The notes beneath the pieces were generated by a model. It was given only the letters and a program-made list of their open reading frames with translations, was not told the DNA's origin and did not search any database. The position numbers and the translations under genes are program-made. A stretch of DNA of 46,833 nt from Acidobacteriota bacterium. GTDB taxonomy: Bacteria; Acidobacteriota; Terriglobia; Bryobacterales; Bryobacteraceae. The stretch is taken from positions 1 through 46,833 of the forward strand of contig JAPKZA010000281.1 in the NCBI GenBank assembly GCA_026394015.1. The letters are read 5' to 3'. Shown one piece after another: positions 6,570 to 16,100 of this stretch; the first letter of the stretch is position 1; each line of letters begins with the position of its first letter.

Positions 6570-7907
6570 ATGGCGGGTTGGCTGACAAAATTTCGGCGGA
6601 GCGCGGCGGGAGTTTGGCGCCGGTTCCTACGTCCGTGGATGCGTCCGATACACGGTGCGTTTCCATTGACTCGCACGGGTATGGCGTTTACGGCCATGTT
6701 TGCGCTGGCTGTTTGGTTCCAAGGCGTGCTGCATTTAGACCTGGTGATGCTCGTAGCAGGCTTGGCGGGCCTGATGGTCGTCGCGTCACTGTTGCTGTGT
6801 GTCGTTTTGGGATCGGCTTACCTATTTTGGAAAACGAAGCGGGCGGTGACGCCAGGGTTGTTGGACCTGGAGACGACGATTCCGCAGCCGACCGGGTACC
6901 GCTTGCGCTATCCGCGCTGGATTCCGTTCACCGTGGCGCAGTGGCAGTGGGTGGACGACGGGGGCGGGGAGACGGCGGCCAAGATCGCGTTGGAGCGGCA
7001 GGGCGGAGAACTTGTGGAGTTGGCTTCGCCGGGGCGGCGGTGCATTGTGCAGCGCGTGGTGCGGCGGTTTGCGGTGAAAGATTTGTTCGGTTTGGCCGAG
7101 ATCGCGTGGCGGCGGACGGAGACGGTGAGTCTGCGGGTGTTGCCGGAACGCGGGATGCTGGCCCAGATGCCGCCGCCGGCGGGCATGGCCGATGGCGATG
7201 ATATTTCGGACGTTTATGCCGAACCGCGCGGCGATAGGGTGGAGATGCGGCAGTATGCGCCGGGCGATCCGCTGCGGATGGTGCTGTGGAAGGTATACGC
7301 CCGGACGAATCGGATGATGGTGCGGACGCCGGAGCGGAGCGTGGCGGAGCGACGGAAAGGCTGTGCGTACCTAGTGACCAGCGAGCATGACGACGCGACA
7401 GCGGCGGTGGGTCGCGTTGCGATTGAGCGGGGGTTATTGGGGGACGACTGGTGTTTCGCTGCCGATGGCGTCATGCGGCATGCGACCGAACGGGAAGAAG
7501 CACTCGAGGTGTTGGCCCGGAGCGGCGAGGCGGATTTTCAAGAGCGGGGCGGGGGACTCGGAGAATTCCTTTCCAAAATGGAATCGGAAGGCTACCAGTT
7601 CTGCATTTTGTTGCTGCCGCCGGAGGCGACCGCCTGGGAACACGCGGTGAACCAAGGGGCCGGCGGGGGCACGATGCGCATGCAGATTCTGACCGGGGTA
7701 GAGGCGGTGCGTGCGGAACGCGATGGCCCTTTGCCCTGGCAAGAGCGGGTGGCGCAGTGGTTTTTGCGGCCCGGGGGCGGAAATGAGGTTACGTTAGCCG
7801 AGTTACAGAAACTGGCGGCTGGCACGGCGGGGTTGGCAAGTACGACGGGAGTGGCGGAGCGAAGAACCGGGCACCTATTCCACGATATCCTCGGAGGTAG
7901 GGGCTAA
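6570..7907 (+). CDS. DUF58-domain membrane-associated protein
   Basis: About 445 residues. After a basic N-terminus come two hydrophobic segments (GMAFTAMFALAVWFQG and LVMLVAGLAGLMVVASLLLCVVLG), then a soluble part with the DUF58 signature GDRVEMRQYAPGDPLRMVLWKVYARTNRMMVRTPE. DUF58 proteins have a von Willebrand-like fold and regularly pair with MoxR ATPases. ATG 6570 is chosen. A TTG at 6546 in the same frame would add eight residues. It is the first gene of the operon DUF58 - transglutaminase - MoxR - TPR, and its stop is one base before the next start. The operon probably builds or remodels an envelope complex, but no substrate can be named. Confidence 0.88.
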   Translation: MAGWLTKFRRSAAGVWRRFLRPWMRPIHGAFPLTRTGMAFTAMFALAVWFQGVLHLDLVMLVAGLAGLMVVASLLLCVVLGSAYLFWKTKRAVTPGLLDLETTIPQPTGYRLRYPRWIPFTVAQWQWVDDGGGETAAKIALERQGGELVELASPGRRCIVQRVVRRFAVKDLFGLAEIAWRRTETVSLRVLPERGMLAQMPPPAGMADGDDISDVYAEPRGDRVEMRQYAPGDPLRMVLWKVYARTNRMMVRTPERSVAERRKGCAYLVTSEHDDATAAVGRVAIERGLLGDDWCFAADGVMRHATEREEALEVLARSGEADFQERGGGLGEFLSKMESEGYQFCILLLPPEATAWEHAVNQGAGGGTMRMQILTGVEAVRAERDGPLPWQERVAQWFLRPGGGNEVTLAELQKLAAGTAGLASTTGVAERRTGHLFHDILGGRG

Positions 7908-7908
7908 C

Positions 7909-10128
7909 ATGACTTCGCGTAACTCAATCTGGTGGAAGCTGCCCGGCGTGGTCATCTGGATGGCCGCGGTAGGGTTGCTGGCGGCGGGATATACCTCGAA
8001 GTTGGGCGTGTTGTTTGCGCTCAGCGGGGTGGTCAGTGCGTTTGCCTTGGCGACCTGGTTGGAAGGATTTTCGCTGCGATTGAGTCGCGTGTGGCTCTGC
8101 TCGGGCCTAGCGATGGGCCTAACGGTGTTGCTCAGTTCGTTCTTACGGGGCAATAGCGGCGTGGTTGGCCTGTTCGGCAGTGAGACGATTTATGGCTTCA
8201 CGGAGTCGACGAACTGGTTCATGGGCGTGCTGTGTTGGCTCGTGCCGGTGCTGCTCTCGGCCAAGCGCTATTCGCTGTTTCTGACGCTGGAAGCCGCGTC
8301 GCTCGTGGGTATTTTTTCCAGCATTCTGGCGGCCCACCGCGATGGGTCGATTCATCGGCCTTTCTTTCTGACCGACTGGCTGCTCGAACGGAACTACGAT
8401 CCGATGCCGTTTTTCCTGGGCGCGGGCGCTCTGCTGGGCATCATGCTCGTCGTCTGGATGCTGAGCCGCAGTTCGGCCAAGCGGACGCTGCTGGATCCGG
8501 CGTTGCTGATTGCGATGATCGTGGCTCTGTTCCTATTTTTGCCGGATGGCAAACTGCGGCAACTTTCCGCGTTTGCCGGTGGAGAAGGCGGCAAGGGCGA
8601 TCAGAGTAAGAAAGATAAACAGCATCACGGCGGCCAGGGTGGCAAAGGCGACCAGAAGCAGGACCAGGACAATCAAGGCCAAAACCAGGATCCGGACCCC
8701 TCGAACGGGGAGGGGCGGAGGAGTTTTCCGGTGGCCGTGGTGAGTTTACACGACGACTACAAGCCGCCCTATGGAACGTTCTATTTCCGCCAGGATACGT
8801 TGAGTAACTACAACGGACGACGTTTGGTCCGCGACGCTTCGGGGAAGTTGGATACCGATGTCGGCATGCCGTTTCCGGCTGAGCCTATCGAAGTGCCGTT
8901 GCGGGATCGGGCGGACTTACCTTCGGCCGGTTCGCGCGAACGAGTCGCTCATCGGCTACGGACGACCGTGGCGCTCATGACGCCGCATTCGAAACCGTTC
9001 GGATTGATCGACGTCGCTAAGTTAGAGCCCGCCCCGAACCCGGACGCGAAGCGCTTCGAACGGGCTTACAAAGTGGAGTCAATTGTTCTCGACGCCGATT
9101 TCGGAACGCTGTTGAACCGGTCGCTGGGATCGGAGAAATGGACCCCGGAGATGTGGCAGCACTATACCGAGGTGCCAGAGGACCCCCGCTACCGCGAGAT
9201 CACCGAAAAAGCGAAACTCTTACTTCCTACCCATTTGCGGGGCATCCCCATAGCGCAAGCGCTGGCCGTGAAGTTCTGGATGGACAAGAACACCACGTAC
9301 AACTTGAAGGTCCCGAAGCTCGACGAGGACGCCGATCCGGTGGCGAATTTCCTGTTCGGTGATCGCAATGGGTACTGCGTCCATTTGGCGCATTCGGCGG
9401 TCTATCTGTTTCGTACGCTGGGCGTTCCGGCGCGGGTGAGCTTAGGCTACGCCGTTGGCTCCCGGCAGCGCGGAGACGGTTCGACGATTCTGATTCGCAA
9501 CGGCGATGCCCACGCCTGGCCCGAAGTCTACGTGCGGGGGTTGGGATGGGTGGTGCTAGATATCACCCCCGAAAAGGTCGTCACCCCTCCGCAAGAGGAA
9601 AAGGTCGATCAGGACCTGCAGCGGATGCTGGGCGAGATGGCTCGGCAGACCCCGGGATCCCCGAAAGAAGAGAATCCCCCGGCTGGGGATGGCGATCTAC
9701 GGAAGGCGCTGGCCGAAGCGTTACGAGGGCTGAGCCAGGCGATGGTGCCGGTGCTCCTGCTGACCTTGGCCGCTCTGTACCTGATGAAAATCTGGCGTCG
9801 GATGGAGCCTCGGTTCTGCGGCCCGGCTCGCTTGCCGGTGGCTTCTTACCGGGCGACACTAGACGGACTGGCCGATCTCGGTTTCTATCGCGACTACGGA
9901 ACCTCTCGGGAGGCGTTCGCCAAGCGTCTGGCCGAGAGGGCTCCAGACTTGAGCGACCTCACCGCGCTGCATATGCGCGCGGCGCTTGGCCCGGGTGTTC
10001 CCCCCGTTGGCCGGGCAAAATATCTGGCTCTCTCGGCGGCGATTGCCCGTCAGGCGGGCCAAGGCATTCAATGGTGGCGGCGGGCACTCGGCGTGCTGCA
10101 TCCGCTTTCTTGGTGGAAAGTTTCGTAA
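7909..10128 (+). CDS. Membrane-bound transglutaminase-like protease (TgpA-like)
   Basis: A 739-residue protein. Residues 1-215 form a multi-pass membrane region. Residues about 225-265 are a low-complexity linker rich in G, K, Q and D. A transglutaminase-like domain follows, with the catalytic triad visible as C490 in NGYCVHLAHS, H535 in DAHAWPEV and D551 in LDITPE. A late membrane helix (VPVLLLTLAALYLM) precedes a DUF4129-type cytoplasmic tail. The layout matches TgpA-like proteins that accompany MoxR and DUF58 genes. Such domains act as cysteine proteases or amide-transfer enzymes in the periplasm. A good ribosome site, GGAGG, stands ahead of ATG 7909. Confidence 0.9.
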   Translation: MTSRNSIWWKLPGVVIWMAAVGLLAAGYTSKLGVLFALSGVVSAFALATWLEGFSLRLSRVWLCSGLAMGLTVLLSSFLRGNSGVVGLFGSETIYGFTESTNWFMGVLCWLVPVLLSAKRYSLFLTLEAASLVGIFSSILAAHRDGSIHRPFFLTDWLLERNYDPMPFFLGAGALLGIMLVVWMLSRSSAKRTLLDPALLIAMIVALFLFLPDGKLRQLSAFAGGEGGKGDQSKKDKQHHGGQGGKGDQKQDQDNQGQNQDPDPSNGEGRRSFPVAVVSLHDDYKPPYGTFYFRQDTLSNYNGRRLVRDASGKLDTDVGMPFPAEPIEVPLRDRADLPSAGSRERVAHRLRTTVALMTPHSKPFGLIDVAKLEPAPNPDAKRFERAYKVESIVLDADFGTLLNRSLGSEKWTPEMWQHYTEVPEDPRYREITEKAKLLLPTHLRGIPIAQALAVKFWMDKNTTYNLKVPKLDEDADPVANFLFGDRNGYCVHLAHSAVYLFRTLGVPARVSLGYAVGSRQRGDGSTILIRNGDAHAWPEVYVRGLGWVVLDITPEKVVTPPQEEKVDQDLQRMLGEMARQTPGSPKEENPPAGDGDLRKALAEALRGLSQAMVPVLLLTLAALYLMKIWRRMEPRFCGPARLPVASYRATLDGLADLGFYRDYGTSREAFAKRLAERAPDLSDLTALHMRAALGPGVPPVGRAKYLALSAAIARQAGQGIQWWRRALGVLHPLSWWKVS

Positions 10129-10130
10129 AC

Positions 10131-11183
10131 ATGGACCCTTCAAACAACTCCGCTCTTCATCCCCTTTCTCCAGCCGCCGAGGTGGCCCGCGTCCTGGGCA
10201 ATCGCTTGCGCGCGGCCATCAAGGGCCGCGACGAGGTGATTAACCTGATCCTCACCGCGCTTTTCGCCGACGGCCATGTCCTTCTCGAAGACTACCCCGG
10301 CTCGGGAAAAACGACACTGGCCAAGGCGCTCGGCGAGTCGATCAATGATCCGAACGGTGCGCACATTGCGGCCTTCCGACGGGTTCAATTTACCCCGGAC
10401 CTGCTCCCCAGCGATATCACCGGCGTGAGCATTTTCGATCCGCCGACGGGCCGGTTCGAGTTCCGCCCGGGGCCGATCTTCGCCCACGTCCTGTTGGCCG
10501 ACGAAATCAACCGGACCTCGCCAAAGGTGCAATCGGCGATGCTCGAATCGATGGCCGAAAAGCAGGTGACCGTCGACAATGTCACCTATCCGCTCGACCA
10601 GCTGTTCTTCGTGATCGCAACCCAGAACCCGCGCGACCTGGCGGGCACTTACCCCTTGCCGGTCGCTCAGCTGGATCGGTTCCTGTTCAAGATCAACATG
10701 GACTACATCGATCGCGAGTCCGAGGTCGAGGTTCTCAACACCCGGCGCGAACGCCGTTCGGCGCCGACAGAACGGTTGGTCGGCCGCGATGAAGTGATCG
10801 TCGCCCGGCAGTTGATCGAACAGTACGTCTATGTCCACCCGCTCATTAATCACTGCCTCGTGGATACCGCCCGGAATCTACGCTCGCATAAGAAAGTTTT
10901 GCAGGGGCTGAGCACCCGCAGCCTAGTTCTGATGATCCCGGCTTTGCAATCGATGGCGATGCTCGCCGGTCGGGACTTTGTCTCTCCCGAGGACATTCAC
11001 TACCTAGCCCCGTACGTCTTCGGCCACCGCCTGGTCATCGCCCCCGGGGCTGGGGAAATGAAGAAGGTCGTGCACGAATGCCTGGCTGGTCCGCTCGAAC
11101 AACTGACGCGGATGACGCTGGCAGGGCAGACCCCGGTCCCCGCTCCGCCCGCTGATCCTTTCCCGCTTGCTCCGGTGAACTAA
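10131..11183 (+). CDS. MoxR-family AAA+ ATPase
   Basis: A 350-residue AAA+ protein. Walker A is EDYPGSGKTTLAKAL with K60, differing slightly from the usual G-V-P-G-V-G-K-T form. Walker B is LLADEINR with D124-E125, followed by SPKVQSAMLESMAEKQVT and the sensor 1 segment FFVIATQNP. A C-terminal lid (STRSLVLMIPALQSMAML) completes the fold. MoxR proteins act as chaperones that insert metals or assemble complexes with VWA or DUF58 partners. The start ATG 10131 is two bases after the upstream stop. Its stop TAA shares its last base with the ATG of the TPR gene, so the two are probably translationally coupled. Confidence 0.93.
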   Translation: MDPSNNSALHPLSPAAEVARVLGNRLRAAIKGRDEVINLILTALFADGHVLLEDYPGSGKTTLAKALGESINDPNGAHIAAFRRVQFTPDLLPSDITGVSIFDPPTGRFEFRPGPIFAHVLLADEINRTSPKVQSAMLESMAEKQVTVDNVTYPLDQLFFVIATQNPRDLAGTYPLPVAQLDRFLFKINMDYIDRESEVEVLNTRRERRSAPTERLVGRDEVIVARQLIEQYVYVHPLINHCLVDTARNLRSHKKVLQGLSTRSLVLMIPALQSMAMLAGRDFVSPEDIHYLAPYVFGHRLVIAPGAGEMKKVVHECLAGPLEQLTRMTLAGQTPVPAPPADPFPLAPVN

Positions 11184-13087
11184 TGCGCCTGCTGCTGCTG
11201 CTCGTCCTTTCCCTCTCCGCCCTTCTGGCTGAAGATCTCGATCTGGCTTCGGCTCGGAACTTGATCGATTCCGGCCGCTTTGTGCGGATTCGCGAGATCG
11301 CCGAGCAGACGCTGCGCGAGAACAAGCAGTCCATCATGGGTAACTATCTGATGGGCGTGGCGATGCATCGGGGCGAGGCGAATCTCCCGTTGGCCCGCTA
11401 CTACCTCGGCCGAGCCAGGACGCTCGTCGAGCAGGCCGAAGAGGTCGGCTTCGACAATAGTCGTTCCGACCTCCACTCGAACGTGCTGTTCGAAATGCTC
11501 CTGGTTGCCGGATTGACGGAGAAGCACGACGAGCAATTGAAGATTGTCGCCGAGTTCAATCGGCTCTTCCGGATCGATCTGGGGGAGCGGACGGGCTGGG
11601 CGCTGATGAAGCTTGGGCGAAACGATGAGGCCCGCAAGCTGATGCGGCGGTACGTGGAGTCCAAGGACCCCGACATTCGCCGCGGGGCCCTGAACACGAT
11701 CGGTTCGATCGAGATGACCCTCGGCAACTACGAAGAGGCCTTCCGATGGTTCACCATCTTGAAGAGCGAGTTGACCGAGCGGGATCGGGTCAATATCGCG
11801 ACGCTCGTGCGGAACCGGGCTGAAGTGGCGACTGTCCTATTGCGCTTCCAGGAAGCCGAGGCGGATACTCTATACGCCACCAAGCACTTTCATCCTTCGA
11901 GCAACTCGAACCCGTGGATGTCCCTATCTTTGCTCTACGTCGGAGAAGGTCGACTGGCCGAGGCGCTCGGCGCTCTCCGCAACATGCACACCTGGGACAA
12001 ACGCAGCGACCCCACGCTGGAACAACAACGCTGGAACGATGGCCAGCAGGCGACCGCAATTATTCTCCTCGCTGCCGGCTACAACATCGAAGCGCTGAAC
12101 ATCCTCCGCAAGATTCGCAACAAGCCAGACCGTCGCGGCGTCACCAGCGGCAACGCCGAACAGGCTGAAATCGGCCTGTTGTACCTCTATCGGGAGGCGT
12201 TGCAATTACAGCGCGAGCAACTCCGTGAAGAGATGAGCTGGAACACAGTGCCGGAATGGGCGGTCGCCCTCTGGGAACGACTCAAGGTGGAGCGGGAACT
12301 CTGGGCCGCCAACAGTCGGTTCAACTCCCTGCTCGTGCCGCAGAGTCGGCTGAATTGGATCCTCCGCCCCTATGCTCCGGATTCTCCAATCGTAGAATGG
12401 ATGCGCCCGGGGCTCCATACGCCGGTCGGCGATGGACTCGTCCAAGTGGAACTGCAGAAACTGCTGGCCCGGACGGGCAAGAACGCGGATCGCGAGAAAG
12501 CGTATCTCCAAGCATCCCTCGGCGAAACGCTAGTCGGCCAGGGATCCTACGCGAAAGGGCTGGCGGCGCTAGCGACGGCGCGCAATTCCCTGCCCCAGGA
12601 AGAGGTTCTGCTCCGCGCCCGCGTCGAAGTGCTAATCGGCTACGCGAACGAACGCCTCGGCCAGACCGATGCATCGATTACGGCCTACCGGAACGGACTC
12701 GAGCGGAATCCGGGGCTGTTCCGCACGCTGGATATTGCCTTACCGGTGACGTTTTCGCCCGACGCGAGCGAGGCGGCCAAAGCCACCGTTACGTTCCTCG
12801 AAAAAAGTCCGCGTTTCGTGCGCGGACGAGGGTTTTCGCTTTCGGTCTTCGCTGCCGGGAACCGTCTGGCCGCACGGCTCTCCGGCCGCGACGGGACGAT
12901 GTTCATGCAGGCTTCGGTCGTACAGCTACCGGATGCCACGCTGACCGCCCGGCTGTTGGCCAAGGAGATCCATCGCCGGGCGTTTGCCGCCAAGCTGGAC
13001 CTGTCGCAAGCCGACCTGAACTCGCTCGACGGCTCCACCACGGCAGGCGACACCATGCAGTTGAAAGAGATGTTCGGGATTCAATAG
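11183..13087 (+). CDS. Secreted TPR-repeat protein
   Basis: A 634-residue protein with a clear signal peptide (MRLLLLLVLSLSALLA, cleavage near AEDL). The rest is mostly paired alpha-helices with the A/G/Y/A spacing of tetratricopeptide repeats, for example LMGVAMHRGEANLPLARYYLGRA, LNTIGSIEMTLGNYEEAFRWF, SLLYVGEGRLAEALGALRNM and GYANERLGQTDASITAYRNGL. The final 130 residues (FVRGRGFSLSVFAAGNRLAARLSG) appear beta-rich and end in a helix. It is the last gene of the MoxR operon. TPR proteins encoded beside MoxR and VWA-type genes usually act as scaffolds on the outer side of the membrane. The specific partner is unknown. Confidence 0.82.
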   Translation: MRLLLLLVLSLSALLAEDLDLASARNLIDSGRFVRIREIAEQTLRENKQSIMGNYLMGVAMHRGEANLPLARYYLGRARTLVEQAEEVGFDNSRSDLHSNVLFEMLLVAGLTEKHDEQLKIVAEFNRLFRIDLGERTGWALMKLGRNDEARKLMRRYVESKDPDIRRGALNTIGSIEMTLGNYEEAFRWFTILKSELTERDRVNIATLVRNRAEVATVLLRFQEAEADTLYATKHFHPSSNSNPWMSLSLLYVGEGRLAEALGALRNMHTWDKRSDPTLEQQRWNDGQQATAIILLAAGYNIEALNILRKIRNKPDRRGVTSGNAEQAEIGLLYLYREALQLQREQLREEMSWNTVPEWAVALWERLKVERELWAANSRFNSLLVPQSRLNWILRPYAPDSPIVEWMRPGLHTPVGDGLVQVELQKLLARTGKNADREKAYLQASLGETLVGQGSYAKGLAALATARNSLPQEEVLLRARVEVLIGYANERLGQTDASITAYRNGLERNPGLFRTLDIALPVTFSPDASEAAKATVTFLEKSPRFVRGRGFSLSVFAAGNRLAARLSGRDGTMFMQASVVQLPDATLTARLLAKEIHRRAFAAKLDLSQADLNSLDGSTTAGDTMQLKEMFGIQ

Positions 13088-13117
13088 CAGGCTGCCCCGC
13101 GATTGAATCCCGGCGAA

Positions 13118-16100
13118 CTACCGCTTCTTGCGGGCGACCAGGCGCATCCGCGGCTGGGGCTTCGAAGTGGCGTCCATAGCCTCTTCCACTAACTCCGACT
13201 GCTCGAAGGTATGCCGCTTGAGCGAACCCGGTGCCGGGCTGGCCGACTCGCCCCGCCCGATATACCGCAGCACCCGGCGACTCTGGTCGAGCAGCGGCTG
13301 CACATGGTCGCGGACAAAATGCCACGCCCCCATGTTCTTCGGTTCTTCCTGAACCCAGCAAACCTCCGCCGTTACGGGGTACCGAGCCAGCACATCCTGC
13401 AACTCGGCCGAGGGGAACGGATAAACCTGTTCCACCCGGATCAACGCGACATTGGTGATCCCCTGCTTTTCGCGCGCGTCCACCAGATCGTAATGCACTT
13501 TACCGGTGGTCAGCACCACGCGCTTCACCCGGGTCGCCTCGGTCAGCGTCGTATCCCCGATGATTTCGCAGAAGCCACCGCTGCTCAGCTCGTTCAGCGT
13601 AGAACCCGCCCGCGGCAACCGCAGCATCCCCTTCGGAGTAAACACGACAAGCGGCTTCCGCATACCGCGTCGATCGTCGCCGCCGTGCATCTGACGCCGG
13701 AGTAGATGGAAATACTGCGCGGCGGTGGTCGGGTAGACCACTTGCATATTCTCTTCCGCGCACAACGTCAGAAAACGTTCGATGCGCGCCGAAGAATGCT
13801 CTGGACCCTGTCCTTCCTGGCCGTGCGGAAGCAACATCACGAGCCCGCTCGGTTGGCCCCATTTCTGCTGGGAGCAAGTGATGAACTGGTCGATCATGAT
13901 CTGCGCACCGTTGACGAAGTCGCCGAACTGCGCTTCCCAGATCACGAGGCAGAGCGGATCAGCGACGGAAAACCCGAACTCAAAGCCGAGCACGGCGTAT
14001 TCACTCAAACACGAATCCCACACTTCAATCCGCGCCTGGTTCGGGGCCAGATTCTGCATCGGGACGTAACGTTCCCCAGTCTCGGCGTCGGAGAAGACAA
14101 GATGCCGCTGCGAAAACGTTCCGCGACCGGAATCCTGGCCGCTCAGGCGCACCGGGGTCCCTTCGAGCACCAACGTGCCGAACGCCAAAGCCTCGGCGGC
14201 CGCCCAATCAATGGCTCCGCCCTCCAAACTCTGCAACCGCCGATCCACGATCGGCTTCAGCTTGGGATGCAGATGGAAGTCTTCCGGGAAGGTGGTCGAA
14301 CCGTAAATGACCCGCTCCAGAATCGCCCGATCGACGGCCGTCTGCGGAATCTCGCGCCGCACGTCGGAGTCGTCGACAACCGCCAATTCCTGGAATTCGT
14401 ACTGCTGGGCGTTGGCTTGGCTGCGCGCCTGCGCATCGGAAAGGCGCTGGGTGATCGCCTTCTTCATCCGCTCAATTTCATCGGCGGAAAGCACCTTGTC
14501 CCGCACCAACCGTTCGGAGAACAGCGTCGCGACCGAAGGCTGCTGCCGGATCTTGCGATACATGATCGGCTGCGTGTAGCTCGGTTCGTCGCCTTCGTTA
14601 TGACCGTGGCGACGGTAGCAGACCATGTCGATCACAACGTCTTTCTTGAACTGTTGCCGGAAGTCGAACGCCAACTGGGCCACTCGAATACAAGCCTCGG
14701 GGTCATCGCCGTTCACATGGAAAATGGGGGCGTCGACAATGCGGGCCACATCGGTACAGTAGAGCGAACTCCGGTAGGACTCCGGCTGCGCGGTAAAGCC
14801 GATCTGGTTATTGATCACCAGATGCAGCGTGCCGCCGGTTTTGTAGCCTTCGAGTTGGGACATGTTCAGCGTTTCCGCCACGACGCCCTGGCCGATAAAG
14901 GCCGCGTCACCGTGGATGAGCAGCGGAATCACCCGCTCGCGCTTCACGTCGCCCAAACGATCCTGCTTCGGCCGCACGACGCCTTCCACAACCGGGTTAA
15001 CCGCTTCCAGGTGCGACGGGTTCGGCGCCACGCTGACGACGATCTCACGACCCGACGGCGACCGCCGAACGCCACTAGCACCGAGGTGATATTTCACGTC
15101 CCCGGAGCCTTGCATCGAACCTTCGTACGGATTGCCGTCAAACTCGCTGAAAATCATCTCCGGCTTCTTGCCGATGATGTTGGTCAGAATGTTCAAACGC
15201 CCTCGGTGCGCCATGCCGATCACGATCTCGTGAACGCCGTGGTCGGCCGCCCGGGTGACGAACTCATCCAGAATCGCGACCGTCGATTCCCCGCCTTCGA
15301 GCGAAAAACGCTTGTGGCCAACGAACCGGTTGCCGAGAAACTGTTCAAACCCTTCCGCTTCCAGCACGCGTTCCAACGCCCGCACCCGCTCGCTTTCGCT
15401 CAACGGCCAGTTGTTCGCCTGCGGTTCCATCCGCTGCTGCAGCCACGTTTTCTGCTCCGGCGACTGGATGTACATGTACTCGCAGCCAATCTTGCCGCAG
15501 TAGGTCTGCCGCATCTTTTCGAGCAGTTCGCGCAGCGTGGCCACGATATGCGCGGCCCCTTCGCCCACGGACGTCCCGAGCGATCCCGTCACAAACTCCC
15601 GGTCCAAATCCCAAATCGTCAAGCCGTAGTGGGCCGGATCGAGTTCCGGGTGGTAGTGGATCTCCGAGCCGAGCGGATCCAAATCCGCAATCAGATGCCC
15701 GCGCATCCGATACGCGTTGATCAACTGCAGAACCGAACTTTCCTTGCCGACTTCCACCTGGCGAAAGCCGCCGGAAGGACGCGACATCGCCGTCCGATCC
15801 GCTTCCCACTTTACGGGCTGGTGCGGCATCCGGAGATCCTGGAAGATCTCGTTGTAGAAGTTATCCTCGCCCTGCAGCAACCCCTGCAGCTTGCCCAGGA
15901 AGGCGCCGCTCTCGGCTCCTTGAATAATCCGATGGTCGTAGGTGCAGGTGACCATCATCACCTTGCCGATGCCGAGCATCGCCCGCATCTCTTCGGTCAC
16001 GCCCTGGTATTCGGCCGGGAAATCGATCGCGCCAGTGGCGATAATGCAGCCCTGCCCCGGCATCAGCCGCGGGATCGAACCGACCGTGCCGACCGTGCCG

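Noticed and set aside
9546-11183. Long open frame starting in the transglutaminase gene and joining the MoxR frame
   Set aside because: The MoxR protein begins at ATG 10131. The upstream part is out-of-frame transglutaminase sequence.
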